Shown: positions 1-12,814 of the stretch, piece by piece
Position numbering within the stretch: the first letter of the stretch is position 1
Layout: each line of letters begins with the position of its first letter
Assembly (NCBI GenBank): GCA_036346375.1
Contig: CM070506.1
Coordinates: forward strand, 3,224,001 to 3,288,000
Reading direction: 5' to 3'
Origin: Guadua angustifolia
Taxonomy: Eukaryota; Streptophyta; Magnoliopsida; Poales; Poaceae
DNA: 64,000 bases
Notes under the pieces: generated by a model
Seen by the model: the letters and a program-made list of their open reading frames with translations, nothing else
What the model was told of the DNA's origin: nothing
Database searches by the model: none
Made by a program: the position numbers and the translations under genes

Positions 1-1
1 A

Positions 2-1001
2 GATAATCCTGAACTAATAGAGAAGAGTATAGAGGAAGGTGATGCTTATTTCCATGTTTGTGGGCCCGAGAAGAATGGATATGTTCATGTTATTGGCTTG
101 GGACCAACACCTGCTGAGTTGGACATGCCTGGGGCCAAAAAATGCACGTCAACAAGGCTTCAAATGGAAATTGAAGCACATCAACAATCTGATAAGAAAG
201 TGGAAGCTATTCAAATCCAGTTGGACAATATGAAACAACTACTTGAAAAGTTACTCCAGTAGCAACAAAATGCTTCCAGCACTCCAAATGGATCTAATAA
301 TTCCCCCCAAGTGGTAATTGGTCATTCCTTTCTGTTATAACTTTATTTTTAATGCAGTAATTGTTCCATAGTTGTTCTTTTTTATTAGAACCTGCGGAGT
401 CGACCTAGTCTTGTGGAAGAACTAGAGAACCATGATGATGATAATGATGATAATGTGTCACAAGCTGAGGATGAAGTACACTTAAGTGATGATGAAAATA
501 TGCTCATGAATAGGCATACCGTTGTCTTTCCAGATGAACCACATGATGAAGAGGTAATTGCTAAACCCACAATATATAGTTTACCTTATGTCTAGAACAT
601 ACTTGCTACCTTGTGCTGAAACTCTTATGCCTTAGGGTGGAAGAGATGTGATACTATATAATGTTGTGAGGCCCTATAATCTTCCTGTGGCTAAGGGAAC
701 TGTTCAAACAACAAACCCATCATCTATTGTGGGGGGTACTCCTCTTGGCATTCAATATTGTGAGATAGTTGTTAATCATGTTTTCATGAGGGATGCCATA
801 CTACCTCGCCCATATGGAGCCTTACAGTCTATTGGAGATGCTCGTGGGAGATGCATCGCGTGGCCACATGATAGAGTAATACCTTAGCTTACATCCATAT
901 GACTAAGAAATTTATGGTCTATCATCTACAATAACTTACCAATTTGTTATAGATCAAGGATGACAAGAAGTCTTCAAGGCAATCAAAAGATCCAAGTCCT
1001 G
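2..1001 (+). pseudogene. CACTA (En/Spm) transposon protein, C-terminal exons
   Basis: Four exons can be read with GT-AG boundaries: 2-313, 389-553, 636-875 and 953-1001, all joined in phase 0. Exon 1 begins outside the window and has a conserved block ending YVHVIGLGPTPAELD, then a coiled, Gln-rich tail. Exon 2 is very acidic (Asp/Glu runs). Exon 3 has a compact domain with the GDARGRCIAWPHDR motif, which I associate with the C-terminal domain (DUF8039-like) of plant CACTA proteins annotated as Ptta/En/Spm transposase. These proteins are thought to act in transposition in the nucleus. An in-frame TAG at 260-262, in a run of CAG/CAA codons, interrupts exon 1, so the copy looks inactive unless the stop is a sequencing error. 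The family call rests on remembered motifs; the exon structure is inferred. Confidence 0.6.
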
Positions 1002-1580
1002 GTATAATTGCTAACTTGCTAGTCCTTCTCTTTGATTATTTCACCTTTTATAAAATTTAAATTCTTCTCTTTGATAGGTACTTAAATACCAAAAGATGTT
1101 TTAACTGTTTGGGAGTTGAAATCTTTTAATCAAGTGCCCATGTGACCATAGGTATGAGCTGGATTTAAAATATTCACTTTGATGACTTAATTTTCAGTGC
1201 GGTTTAAATTTTTGTGCAACCATGCCTAATTGCCTATACTTTATTTTGTTTCTAAGACATACTTGGTCACTGCTCAATCTGTCAGTGCTTTCGATATATA
1301 AATTGTGTTCCAGCTTCCAATTTGTATATAAAACCAACCTTATTCATATGCAATTTGAAACCAACCTCATTCATATGCATTGAACTGAATACAATTTTCA
1401 ACCTGATACTATTCACTTTCATTGAACAACTTGACACAACACCTGATACAGCTTGGGTTGCAATATAAGGCACGACCATATCATGGTCACCACTAGAGAA
1501 AAGCATAAAGTAATGATTTACACATTCTGGGGGGTTCACTTATGAAGCAATATGTGGGGGTCACTTATGTAGTAGTTATG
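1002..1580 (+). mobile_element. CACTA element, noncoding 3' portion (segment 1)
   Basis: AT-rich sequence after the last recognised transposase exon, with no convincing coding frame on either strand. It is interrupted at 1580/1581 by a solo LTR and resumes at 4642. No CACTA terminal repeat was identified here. Confidence 0.4.
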
Positions 1581-2273
1581 TGTAACACCCCGACGCCCAA
1601 CGCGCCACGGATGCTACCAAAAACCCTAAATAACGAATGATACCTTTACACAAAGATCGAAACTGAATTCAATCTCTAAACTCTCAAACCGGCTTAAACT
1701 AAGTCACCGAAATTTACAAAATTTCAGCATGACCTTTCTAGAATAGAGGACATCCACTCAGCAGACAAAAGAATAATAGCAGTTATATGATACCTTTCTA
1801 GCAGGTCCTTAGATAATCAATCACACATCCAATAGAAATTAATAAACTTCATCACGATAACAACACATTACAACCACATTAATTACATTCAGAATTTAAT
1901 GAATTGGTTAAGTAAATTTGTTGGAGACCGCAGTCGTGCACGTGCTACTACTCCCAACCCGACGAATCAGCTTCAAGGTACCTAAAAACAGGAAGCAAAC
2001 AAGCGTGAGTCCAAGACTTAGCAAAGTGCAACAGTAAAAAAAACAAAATACTTTCCACTGGATTACCTTTACTTTAGAATTTACCATAGCAAATACTTAA
2101 TTTAAATAATCAAATACAAGAAGCAGTACTTACCTCCACTTACCACAACCAACTCAACTCAAAAGAAAACGCAAGGAGACATTACCCATGCCTCGCTAAT
2201 CCTTTCTGGATGAGTCCACGACTCAATCCTCCATTTGTCACTTCCATTCCCAAAAATCATCAATTTGCCATTT

Positions 2274-2480
2274 CAATGCATTGCAATGAAATGCTAAATA
2301 ATGCAACGCAACCATGCTTTCATTTACATAAATCAACAATTAATAATTTCAATGCAGTGCAAGTAAATGCTAAATAATGCAACGCATCCATGCTCTCATT
2401 CACTTAGATCAACCATTAACAAATTCAATGCAGTGCAATGAAATGCTAAAAATGCAACGCAACCATGCTTTCATTCACAT
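2274..2480. repeat. Degenerate tandem repeat inside the solo LTR
   Basis: About two and a half copies of a unit near 80 bp, each with CAATGCA, AAATGCTAAA and AATGCAACGCA followed by CCATGCT and a CATTCAC-type sequence. It lies just before the 78-bp duplication and is noncoding. Confidence 0.6.
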
Positions 2481-2508
2481 AGTATCTCATGGTACATGAT
2501 GCATTATG

Positions 2509-2664
2509 CATGTCTCATCTCTTCTTTAGCACATACCGGTATTGCCGAGCACCACCCGTCGATGCGTGCCCTCAAACCCAACCATGCATGTTTCATCTCT
2601 TCTTTAGCACATACTGGTATTGCCGAGCACCACCCGTCGATGCGTGCCCTCAAACCCAACCATC
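2509..2664. repeat. 78-bp tandem duplication inside the solo LTR
   Basis: Two near-identical 78-bp units, 2509-2586 and 2587-2664, differ by only a few bases. Each contains CACCACCCGTCGATGCGTGC. The unit length is a multiple of three, so reading frames stay open across it, but there is no sign of real coding. Confidence 0.85.
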
Positions 2665-4641
2665 CCGTGGAAGGGGCCTGCCGAAACAGGACTTGCCCGC
2701 TACCTAGTAGCGGGTCCTACACTTAACACCGCTCCCATCCACGCCGAAGGATGGGACTACGTGGTAGGAAATCCGAGCACACCGGATTAGTCATACATTC
2801 CGTATGACTTTCTCACCGCCCTGGCTCAATGCACTTTTCATGAATGCACATATGCAAATGCCATTCTCAATATCATATCCAAATTCTCAACTTCCATATT
2901 CATATTCTCAATTCTCATAATCACATTCTCAACACTCATAATCACCTTCCCGATATTCATATTCAAACTCACATCACCAATACTCGAGTATTTACTAATT
3001 CCATCTATCTTGATCATAACTCGAATCATTTTCACCATCCAATCCCATACTTTCATTATTCCCACTAGCCTATCAACTAGTGAACATGAATATGAAAGTA
3101 AAATTTAGCAAGATGTTATCACGGCATTTAGACGGAATTCATTAAACAACGCACATAACATTCAATCCAGAGATGCAGCATAAATTCATGATGGCAAGGC
3201 ACATAAAGTTCATCAAACAAATCGTAACATCGCTCAAACAACGATGCACTTGTATCGATTACTTACCCTTTTCATAAAAGACAATTACCTTACTAGATGT
3301 GCGTTTAAATACGAATGCAACCATAGCGTAGCACATACATAACACAAACAATTAACTAAATACCCTATAAGAGATGTACGGGTTGCACTTGCCTTTACCG
3401 ACGCGTGAGGCAACTCAGGGTCGAGACCACCCCCGAAGACACTCTCCCTGAAAAACAACGTTGCGCACAAGAAACAATCAAAAGCCGACTCAAAACAACA
3501 TTGCTTAACCCACTCCCAAAACCCGAAAAACAGAATTATGTCCAACCGGGGCAGCAGCGATCCAACGAGCAAAAACTTTCGATTCGCTTAACCAAATGGA
3601 GTGAACTCAGCTCCTAATCAACCATAAGAGGGTGACCTACAGCTATCACAAAGCCAAACATGTGGGAGATACCTCGAGGACCTCCAAATCGAACACTAAA
3701 CCCCAACCGAAAGGTGGAGCATGCTGCAGAATTTCAAATTTCAGCACCGAGACTTCTAAATAGCGTAACTTTTGATTGGCTCAACGGATTTTCGTGTTCT
3801 TATACTCGAAACAACCGTAAGGGAATAAACTACAAGAATAATATAGCCATTCCCTTGGCCAAAGCATCCACTGTTCCCAGATCGAAGATGAACACAGACT
3901 GTACCAATCACGACAAGAATTGGACAGCACTCGGTAAAATAGCCATAACTTTCAAACGGCTGAACGAAAATTAGCGATTTCAGTCTCTATTGAAAGGTAA
4001 TTCAATTATCTACAACTTTTGTTATTGCCAAACCCCAAGGAAATGCTTATAAAATTTTCAAATTGCAGTTCTAACCAAGGACAGAAATCTGCCCGAACAG
4101 AAAAATCCCAAATTTCTCTAGTCTCTCCATTCCCCAACCTCCAACATCTCAAAATCATGAATTTTAGCTAAGCAATAGCACAAACACCGTACCTTGCATG
4201 CAAGAACTTAACTCCCCAAACTCCTCAAAGAAAGTCCGTGGAGGACAAAAGGGAGGTGGGGGAGAGCTGCATCGGCCCGGGGGAGGAGGAGCTCGCCGGA
4301 GCTGCAGCCGCCTTGCCTGCTGCCAGCTGAATAGGCTCTTTGCTCTTCTGCTGTCAGTGAAGGCTGCTGCAGGTGGAGCCGAATAGGGGGAGGAGAGGTG
4401 CACCGGGCGACGCTACTGGGAGGAGGCGCATGGCCGGCCAGGAGGCTGAGGCGCAGGGGGCAGGGCGACGCCAGGAAAAATGGAACCGGGAGGGAGACTG
4501 GAGGCACAGGAGGAAGAATTGGGAAGGAGGGGGAGGCGTCTGGAAGGGACTGGAGGGAGGCGCACCAGGAAAAAGAATGGGCAGCCGACTGGACCAGGAG
4601 GCCTCCCACTCCTTTTCTCAATTTTTTTTTGCAGTATTACA

Positions 4642-5118
4642 TTATGACTGGTGAATTGAATTTGAGAGGTGATTCATCTACAAAGAATTTGTGATGATGC
4701 TTTATTTCATGTATTTACATTGTCACATGGAAAATAGTTGTTTACAAGAGTATAGACAGATACTTTAATACATTGTTATATGAACTATATAAGTTCGCAA
4801 ATGGCAAATTCATGGTGAAATATATCTATACCGATGAAAGTGATTTGACCGGTATAGTATAGGAGTATTTTTTTCTATATACGCCATAAGTAATTGGTGC
4901 TGATTTAGGATCTTGCTTATGTGCTGATTATTCTTTTTCTTGATCATGATAGGTGCACAGGCAGTAACTTACTGGAGTAACAACCTTTTGGCAGCAAGGA
5001 GTGTCACAAGTTTTTGGAGGGACACCGTTTGTGCAACATGAAAATAGTGATGTGTGTATGGTTTGAACTATTAACTAGTAGAGAGAAGGATATACATCCC
5101 TCTCATTGGGTCATGTAT
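4642..5118 (+). mobile_element. CACTA element, noncoding 3' portion (segment 2)
   Basis: AT-rich sequence between the solo LTR and RE-1. Bases about 5027-5105 form a block (TTGTGCAACATGA through ACTAGTAGAGAGAA) that recurs diverged at about 17248-17325, on the other side of RE-1. This links the two flanks as parts of one older element with internal direct repeats. No coding sequence seen. Confidence 0.5.
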
Positions 5119-5704
5119 TGTAACATCCCAAAATTTAGGTTTTCAAAAATATTTTGTGAAGCTTAGCTCCCCAAAAATTCGCGATAATTTTCTCGCTTAA
5201 TTAAAGCTTAATCTGGAATTTTCTAAAGTCAAAGTAATTTAGATTGACTAATATAAACCTCAATTAAATTAAATTCAGTTTTATTTGGGTTCCTTGTGCT
5301 TCTAGGATTTTCTTTGTATTTTTTTATAATTGTTGGAATTTATTTGGAATTATTCGGAATTAATTTAAACTAAGCCTTTTACTTAAAGTAATTAAATATT
5401 TCAAAAGAGAAAATAAAGTTCTTCTGAAAACATTTTATTTGAGTTCCAAAATGTCCCAAAATATTTTCTAGAATTTTTCTAGAATTTTTCTGGTATTTTT
5501 ATTGCCTCAAATGAATTAATTTGAATTAAGTCCTTTATGGAATTAATTAAAAATTTGGTAAAATTTATATAAATTTTTGTTGAACATATTTTATTTGAGT
5601 TCAAAATGTCTCCAAATATTTTATAGAATTTTTTTAGAATTTTCCTGATAATGTTTCTATTTTTCTTGAATTAAATGAATTTCTAGAACTACTTCTCGCG
5701 CTGC

Positions 5705-5827
5705 CACGTGTCGACTCCTCGTTCGGCCACGTCGCCGAGCCGCCACAGCCCTCCGATTCCGATCCGACGCACCAGAATGCGCCACGTCACCCCGAATTGC
5801 GCAGCGCATGCCAACTGCTCGTATAAA
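5705..5827 (+). promoter_or_regulatory. Candidate LTR promoter (G-box plus TATA-like) in RE-1 5' LTR
   Basis: CACGTG at 5705-5710 and TATAAA at 5822-5827 sit at the junction of the AT-rich start and the GC-rich block, where a U3 promoter is expected. The 3' LTR keeps both, at 13390-13395 and 13507-13512. The transcription start is not mapped; this is inference from motif and position. Confidence 0.45.
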
Positions 5828-7048
5828 TGCCTGTGAAGCCGGTTTTTGCGCTTTTCTTGGTTCTTCTTGACCTAGCCGCCACCCCAAACCCTAGTAGACC
5901 TCCCATGACCTCTCCCACATGTCCTCACCTCAGATCAACTCACCCAAACCCTAGAAATCCATCCCTCATCCTCCGAAACGCCGCCGCACATCGGCCGAAA
6001 TTTGAGGCGCGTCCCCCGTCAACTCGTCGACTCTTTTCAAGATTTGTCTTCGCCACGGCGTGCTCTATGGTACCCTCTGTCTCCCATCCAAATTTGGTGC
6101 AATTTCATCCACGGAATCAAAAGTTACGGCCGCCCAAAGATCAAATCTTGCCGGAGCCCGTTCTCCCTCGTTTTTGCGAGTTTGACCGTGAAATTTTTAT
6201 GGTAGACTCCTCTTGATGTCCCCTACACGGTACTCACCCTAGCTCATGGTTTTGCCAGCAGGATTTGCGCAGAAAAATCAATCTTTCCCGATCAGACTGC
6301 GTTGCGGACGGCTGAAACTTCGTCGCGCGTTCCCCGTTGATCCAGAAGGTAAAATTCAGATCCGTTCACGTCATATTGTGCCAAATGATCCCAGATAGCT
6401 CTCTGTAAAATTTGGTTAGGTTTGATCCAGTACTTTAATAGTTATGACCGTTTGATCTATTAGCTCCGAGAGCCGTTCATCGGCAGTTTGTGATCAATCC
6501 GGTGGGTCGCCGCCAAATCCGCCTATACTGTTGAGTTCTTCTCGTTGCGTTCTACGTGATGGATACTTCCCCTTTGCTGTTGCATCCTCCGAAATTTTTT
6601 TATTAGTTCGTCGCCGCCTTTCGCCGCCACAAGATCGCCGTTTTGCCGCCAACCATCTTGGATTGTCGTGACCATGTCACCCTGTCCGGTAGGTCCATAC
6701 CCTACTGTTTTGGCCATCCTTGGAGTTCATTTGATCTCCGGTTGCTGTCAAAGCCATAATCTAGTATCTAACCGTCGTCTTTCGGTTTAGTCCTTTGCAT
6801 CGGTTCGCGTTTCGGTTCGCCATCCTTGATAAACTTTAATCGCAGAGCCAACCCTACCATCCTACCCTATGCCAATTGTATCCATCCTCGAATCGTTTCG
6901 CTCAAACCCGGACTTAACCTTTGGTCCAATTTGTCGTTGCGTCACGACATTTGTACCCCCGATCGCAAATCAAACATGAGCCATGTCGTGACCTCGCTGC
7001 CCTATCATTGTACCGATGGTCGCCATCCTGTAATCTCAAAAGTGTTTT

Positions 7049-7118
7049 GTTAACGCTTCATATTCATCGTTAACGTTCCACCGTTAACGTCCGCCATTAA
7101 CGTTCCACCGTTAACGCT
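7049..7118 (+). repeat. Cluster of GTTAAC palindromes in RE-1 LTR
   Basis: Five GTTAAC or ATTAAC cores occur within about 70 bp, joined by TTCCACC and CATTCATC-type spacers, so the stretch is a short degenerate tandem repeat. The same cluster is present in the 3' LTR at about 14728-14798. Confidence 0.6.
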
Positions 7119-9525
7119 TTGCTCTCATCGTATCACTGTCATCGCATGGGTGCATGCAAGTGAAAGCCCTAATGTGATGTCCTTACCTTTTCTATCACCT
7201 TATTGTGATCTAGCCCATCACGTTGAGTTCAGCGTCGTATTCCTGTCATAACCGCCTCATCGTTGTCGAGTTCCGTCCCCGATGTAAGACTAACCTCCGG
7301 ATCGAACCATAGTGGATGTCGATCCCATTCGTCCTTGTCTTATCCTTTAAATCTAATCTGCCATTAACCTATAATTCATTCGTGGTCTTGGTCGATAGAC
7401 CATTAGCCATATGACATATTCTTGTGCTAGACCTAGTCTATCAGTCTATCTTCCTCTTGGTTGACTGTGTCGTTCGGTCAACGAAAGTCAACCTTGAGCA
7501 TCTGCTTAGTTCATGGCGAACTAACGTAACTTCGTGGATCCGATCTATAGATCGAGAGTCCATATGACATCGGCTATCCAATCAAGATAATAACTTCGGA
7601 AGAAATATTCTTCGAGATATTATTCCTTCTTTCACAGTTATTAATCTTTCTCTTCGGTGTATTTTCCGAAAGCCGTTCTCTTTTGTCTAATCATCGACCT
7701 AATCCATCCAAGTTCCTAATTTCATCTAAGCCGTTGTGCCCAATGCTATTCGTTCTTAATTTGGAGTTTACTTGATTTGCCTTTTGAGTTTTGTTGTATT
7801 CGTGTTTGTTTATCGTTAGACGCGTTGCCGGAAGTCGCTTGAAGGAGCTGAGAATCAAGCAAGCGGAGATTGAAGATCGAGGATCAAGGATCAAAGATAA
7901 AGAGTAAAGAATAATAAAAATTGCAAGGGCCAGGCAAGTTGTGCTTTGACCATATTGATCCCATTTTTAAAATTATTTCGTTTGAAATTATTGCATGCTA
8001 GTTTGAAATAAACTGATTTCAATTAATATGGGATTAGATAATCAACCTACTTGTTATTGCAACCTTGTCGCTATTATTTGTATGCCATGATTCATTTGTC
8101 ACCCTAGATTGTGGGTTAATAGTTGGACATTAATAATTTGCCAACATGGGTTAATTAGACCGTATGTAGTGTGCTTAGCCCTGCCACGTAGATTTGTCAT
8201 GATTTTGGAAAATTAAAGTTAATATTGACTTAATGAGATATGGAACGTGTTTTTGAGAATGTGACATGTGTTATTGAGTTGATGATGGCACGTGGTGCAT
8301 GGTAAAGGATCTGGGGTGGGAAAGTGATTTAGACCGAGGCAAGTGGCAAGATTGTTTCGTGGGCCAAGAGTGGCAATGGCGGTCGATTTGGTTTTAGATT
8401 GTTTCGATTGGGCCAAGAGTGGCAATTGGGCGGTCGCATTTGGTATTATGACATGTTGATGTGATGAACTTTTGGTTAGTCTTGCCTCGATCAACTAAGG
8501 ACTTAACCTTGCAAGCCTTTGAACTGAGTCTTTCATACAACCACAAGTTAGGAATGGGACGGACCTAGCCGAGTAAACTGTGAAATCTATTCTTTGGTAC
8601 TGTCGTGGTGGTGTGGGGTCCGGAGGAGCGGTGAGAACTCACATGGCGCAAGAGGGGGCCCAGGTGTGGTAACCATCCTCCAAAGTGTTGAAACCTTTGA
8701 AGCAATCTTGGGTTTAGACGGATCTTTGGAAAGGCTTTGTTATGATCGCTCATTCGCATACTCTTGTATGGCGTTTCATTGCTGACGTGGTGAGTTGATT
8801 ATATCTTGTGGGTAAAGTGTATAACCTCTGCAGAGTGTAAAAACTATTGAATAGCCGTGCTCACGGTATTGAGCATTGCTCGGGATTACTGATCAAGGGT
8901 TAGATTTTGATAAAAATGAGGTTGGGAATGTGGATAATGTGATGTGAAACTTGGTTAAGGATGAGAAATGCTTCACTTGAGAATGATTGCGAAATTTATT
9001 ATTGGTATTACTTGTTTTACTGCTTTTCTATCTATTTATGATTAATTGTGAATGCTGCTTTAGTGCAAAAGAACCATTCAGCCCTTCCTTTGGAATAAGC
9101 CATGCATGTAGTAATAGAAGCGCATTACATGCATGACTTGTTGAGTACGGTTGTGTACTCACCCTTGCTTTAACAAAACATCACCAGTTGAGGAGAAGTC
9201 TTTGTCTTGAAGAAGGAGAAGTTACGCAAGAAGGCGATTATCTAGGAGTCGAACCTGTCGGATGCGTGGTATATTGAAGGGGTTCACCGACATTCTTCGT
9301 TCATTGCTTGTTTACTTATTTGGAGTTGAAGCCGTCAAGGCCTCACATGTGTAAGGTTGACCTTAAGGTCGTTCAATAGTTTATATTTTATAATTGTGTT
9401 ACTTTTATTATTCATTTGTGTATGATTGTGATATTCATCTATGTTGAGGCTGTGTGCACTAGCGTGATCTGGACTAGTGAGAATACACGAGGGTCCGGAT
9501 TTGCACATTCGAGTCCCGACAGAGG

Positions 9526-9539
9526 TGGTATCGAGCCAT
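9526..9539 (+). other. RE-1 primer-binding site
   Basis: TGGTATCGAGCCAT starts five bases after the LTR end and resembles the usual plant primer site complementary to initiator methionyl-tRNA (TGGTATCAGAGC), with one base missing. It would prime minus-strand DNA synthesis. Confidence 0.75.
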
Positions 9540-10394
9540 CTTGTTGTAGGTCTTGACCCTAGATAGATTGGCGTTCTTTAGGAACTTCAAAATTATTTTC
9601 TAAAAGAAAATTTTAACTTGAAAAAAAATGATAAGTTCTTGACTTGTCTTATTCTTCTATTCTTTTCTCCTTGCTGAAAATTTCTATCTTTCCCCGTTGT
9701 TTTAATTGAAGATCTTATCTGAGTTATTCCAAATAGTTATCGTTGTTTCACACTTAAGGAGAAAGCGCTGGGTGTCGCTGCCAATCCTGAAGATCGTGAA
9801 GACAGGAATCGTTGAACTCAAGAAAGGTGGATCGATGAAGTGTTCCAGAAGCTAGAAGAACCAATGCTTTCGTAGCCAGTTGAGACTCATGTGTGAGAGT
9901 CACGTTTGTTTAAGATAGAAGTGTTACCCTCTTAGACGGTAGATTATTGTGTGTTTAGGTTAATTTGGTTTTCCTTGTTTGCTGAGTGTGCAGTATGCGT
10001 TGCAGAGCTTTTAGGCTTGGATAAGCAACCATACCAAGTTATTAATAATGTTTGTATAAGTTTTTGGGTTAAACTTTGTTCTCTGCACTAGGATTCATGA
10101 ACCTCATCTATGCTATTCCTCTTACCTAAACCCTGGAGTGGTCAACAGTTGGAAAGGATCGACCGCAGCAGACTCTGGGGCAGTTCACGTTAGTTTAGTT
10201 GCTACTACTGGTGTCAGTGCTAAATCAGATAGTGACCAGCAGCCGCCCACTGTGCCAACCATGACAATTCAAAACTTGGATCGATTGTTCATCGCTTAGA
10301 CTCGCTTATGCGGCACAATGATGCAACAGATGAATGTTATCGGCCCAACATCAATCCCTCCCTAATCGAAGTCGCAACCCCACATTCACGATCA
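9540..10394 (+). mobile_element. RE-1 leader, no recognised coding
   Basis: About 850 bp between the primer-binding site and the first gag-like motif. In the RE-2 and RE-3 relatives a small coiled-coil frame occupies this position; here no comparable open frame is seen. Confidence 0.5.
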
Positions 10395-11793
10395 ATGATT
10401 ACCTTGTTCATGAAGACCAAACCACCCACGTTTGATGGATCACCACTCTCAGAGATGCAGAATTTGGCCGCATCATAGAAGAGAAGCGGCTTTGGTGCAA
10501 TGTGAAGATAAAGAAAGTTCCCTCGCTACATGCCGGTTAGAAGGAAATGCATTAGTCTGGTGGAAGAGTTTCTACGCCACCTCTAAGGATGAACATACCA
10601 TCACTTGGTTAGAGTTTACCCCCGCCTTTCGTCGGCTCTTCACGTCATCAGAAGACAGTGAAACCATAGTAAGACAAGGAAGAATGGTATCTCCACACTC
10701 GATCCCATACCAGGATGTTGTTCTTTGAAGTGTTGTCAACCAAACCAATCAGAAGACCGTACATGCATCCGTTGTGGCGAAATAGGACACACTACTGATG
10801 ATCATGCAATCAACTATTCCAGCTGTGAAGGAAGTCATTTACCTGGAGAATGTCCTATAAACAACATCACCTGCTATCTTTGTGAAGGCCAAGATCATTG
10901 TCGACTCATCGTCCCCTGGATCCAATAGTGACCGCTGTGACTCGACATCAGCGATAGAATTTTCGAGCAGTCATTGCTCAAGAGTTAGCGAAAAGAGAAG
11001 GATTGCCATCCGTACTTGCTATGCCACGTGAAGAAACGAAAAAGAAACATGTCAACCCTATCTGTCTACCTTAGGAAATCAGTGATACTTGGTCACCATG
11101 GAACTGTTTCTTGTGCGATAAACGAGGACACTGGGCTAGAGAATGACCCAGCAACCCAGCACGATGACCAAAACATTTATGTTACAACTGTGGTGAGTCA
11201 GGTTATTTTGTTAAGGAATGCCCACAGAAAGATCAAACAATTTCTGAAGCCATGATCATTCCAGAAATTTCTTTGGTTAAGTTTATAACCCCAAGAGTGA
11301 GTGATAAGACTACGGGTGCAACTTGCTCAAGAAGTCAGTTGAAACAAGAAGAGCTGGTTAGCAAGACCCTTTTTCTTAGAGATGAATACAAGGAATTGGA
11401 GGACAACCGCAAGTGTCAGAAAGCTCGTCAAGAAGGACCACCGCAACAGCGAATGAGAAGTGCCCCTCAACAACTCAGTTACCGTACTGCTTAGACTTTG
11501 TTCGAGACACCTTCACTGTGCCATACGATGGTCGAGTTTCCATAACACCACCCGGTGAAAAGTCCGCAAGGAAGAAGCTTATTGTCTAGAAATTGCTTTG
11601 CTTGTCGCCAGCCAAGACATCTCGCTAATAACTGCTCTCAGAAGAAAGTGATCACTGCGGATCGCATCAATCTCAGCTCTACCCCTACCAAGATTAAGGC
11701 TATGTCAAGAGGAAGCCAACAGATGTCGGTCAGCGTTGCTTGGATGCAATGAGCCGGGATACTTTGCCAATAGTTGTCCCAGGAAAAAGGGTG
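10395..11793 (+). pseudogene. RE-1 gag-like region with many zinc knuckles, frameshifted
   Basis: Reading frames switch often. The start (10395) leads to MKTKPPTFDG, the gag core entry motif. A second frame (10432-10728) holds CRLEGNALVWW and the ITWLEFTPAFRRLF motif of the Retrotrans_gag domain. Several CCHC-type zinc knuckles then follow over about 1 kb: near 10764 (CIRCGEIGHTTDDH), 10905 region (CYLCEGQDHC), 11105 (CFLCDKRGHWARE then a stop where Cys is expected), 11180 (CYNCGESGYFVKEC), 11594 (CFACRQPRHLANNC) and 11745 (CNEPGYFANSC). Between the fourth and fifth, 11330-11490 resembles the gag C-terminal linker (ELEDNRK) of RE-2 and RE-3. Gag would coat the RNA in virus-like particles. Frameshifts may be real or sequence errors. 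The multi-knuckle layout is unusual for this clade. Confidence 0.6.
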
Positions 11794-12800
11794 TTATACC
11801 TATCCACTTAAACCTTAGTCCTCCACCTACCGAGACACTTGCGCTAGAAAGTGAATTGTGAAGCAGTTCAAGATGAAGCCATGCCGCAAGAGCCAAGAAG
11901 AATCGTCGATGGCTAATTTGTCCATTGTTAAGACCAAGTTTTTAATAAAGCTTATCATATTGGAAATCAATGCTTGAGATGTTTATGCTCGAGTTAAATT
12001 AGTTACCCATGTGCAAGGCGGTTTGGGTCCATGGCGAGAGATGTAATCGATTAAGAGGAGCTAGAGTGTTCTGAGATAAAGTTGTGATCGAGTTAACTTT
12101 AGTTTGTTGGAGACACGAGGACCTGTCTATTCCATTATGGTTGAGTCAAGAAGGTGGATGCGCCATCACATCCGAAGTAATAGTTGTTGTGTATGTTTAA
12201 TAACTACACAAGATAATTATCTTCTGAAGAATTACTCTAGCTACGCGCATGTATGCCAAACAAACCAATACCATTACATTAGTAATAGTTGAAGCTTGAG
12301 TCAATGTGAAGGAATACCCGGTTGAAATAGAGTTCAAGCCAATACGCGAGAGTCAAGCTGACAAAGATAGTGCAAGACAAACCGGAATGTTGTTCAAGTC
12401 TCGTTCAAGACAGCAGAATTTCAAGTAAGTTTCATCGTCAGATGCAGCTTGTTCAGTTCCTGTGAGGAGCAGAAAATCCAGTATCAACAAGCAAAAGCAA
12501 GGATGCTTGTCAGTGAAGTTTCCAAGAGATGTCAGCATAGGCGGGTAATGTCTTTCAAGAATCTAAGCAGATTAAGTGCCTTCTAGTGTCAGAAAATCAA
12601 ACCCTATGGGAGTCAGTTGAATTGCAAAAGGATTTTTTTTACGAAGAGCAGCCTGCAAATTTTGGATGTTATCAAGCATTGGCTCAGAAGTAACCTTGTC
12701 CAGTGTGCAGTTGCATGGAAGTTCGAGGAAGTCCCAAGAGTTGAGTTCCCCTGACCCTATTTCTATAGTCAGTCTTGAATCTCGGGGACGAGATTCTGTT
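11794..12800 (+). mobile_element. RE-1 interior, no recognised pol domain
   Basis: About 1 kb where pol would be expected in related elements. No protease, reverse transcriptase, RNase H or integrase motifs were found in any forward frame. A short stretch near 12305 (VKEYPVEIEF) vaguely recalls the end of the chromodomain region of RE-2, but this is weak. Confidence 0.45.
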
Positions 12801-12812
12801 AAGGGGGGGAGG
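12801..12812 (+). other. RE-1 polypurine tract
   Basis: AAGGGGGGGAGG lies two bases before the 3' LTR, as expected for the primer of plus-strand DNA synthesis. The preceding TCGGGGACGAGATTCTGTT is shared in form with RE-2 and RE-3. Confidence 0.85.
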
Positions 12813-12814
12813 TT

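Larger units (their letters stand above)
1581..4641 (-). mobile_element. Solo LTR of a Ty3/Gypsy retrotransposon
   Basis: The segment runs from TGTAAC to TTACA and is flanked by a perfect 5-bp duplication TTATG at 1576-1580 and 4642-4646, the hallmark of LTR insertion. No gag or pol frame lies inside, so it is a solo LTR of about 3.06 kb, presumably left by recombination between two LTRs. Minus orientation is inferred: the GC-rich promoter-like part (about 4240-4610) lies at the right. A GACTCACGC-type motif, corresponding to the GTACTCACCC motif near the 3' end of the other LTRs, lies at the left. Open frames in the GC-rich part are overlapping and uninformative. Confidence 0.75.
5119..9521 (+). 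repeat. RE-1 5' LTR
   Basis: Starts TG (TGTAACATCCCAAAATTT) and ends CA (GAGTCCCGACA). It aligns nearly end to end with 12815-17193. The first 580 bp are AT-rich, followed by a GC-rich segment with a G-box and a TATA-like element, then a long transcribed-type region. Apparent open frames such as the one at 5827-6216 are not kept at the same length in the partner LTR and are not called as genes. Confidence 0.92.

Noticed and set aside
2509..2664. Possible CRISPR-like array
   Set aside because: Only two directly adjacent units with no spacers, in a plant LTR; a tandem duplication.
2489..2726. Two frames with an internal protein repeat
   Set aside because: The repeat comes from a 78-bp DNA duplication in a solo LTR; both frames are open only because 78 is a multiple of three.
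4208..4694. Overlapping frames of 93-137 codons
   Set aside because: GC-rich purine-biased stretch of a solo LTR; frames on both strands, no motif.
5827..6216. 129-codon open frame in the RE-1 5' LTR
   Set aside because: The partner LTR does not keep it at the same length (frameshifted there), it has no known motif, and the GC-rich composition explains open frames.
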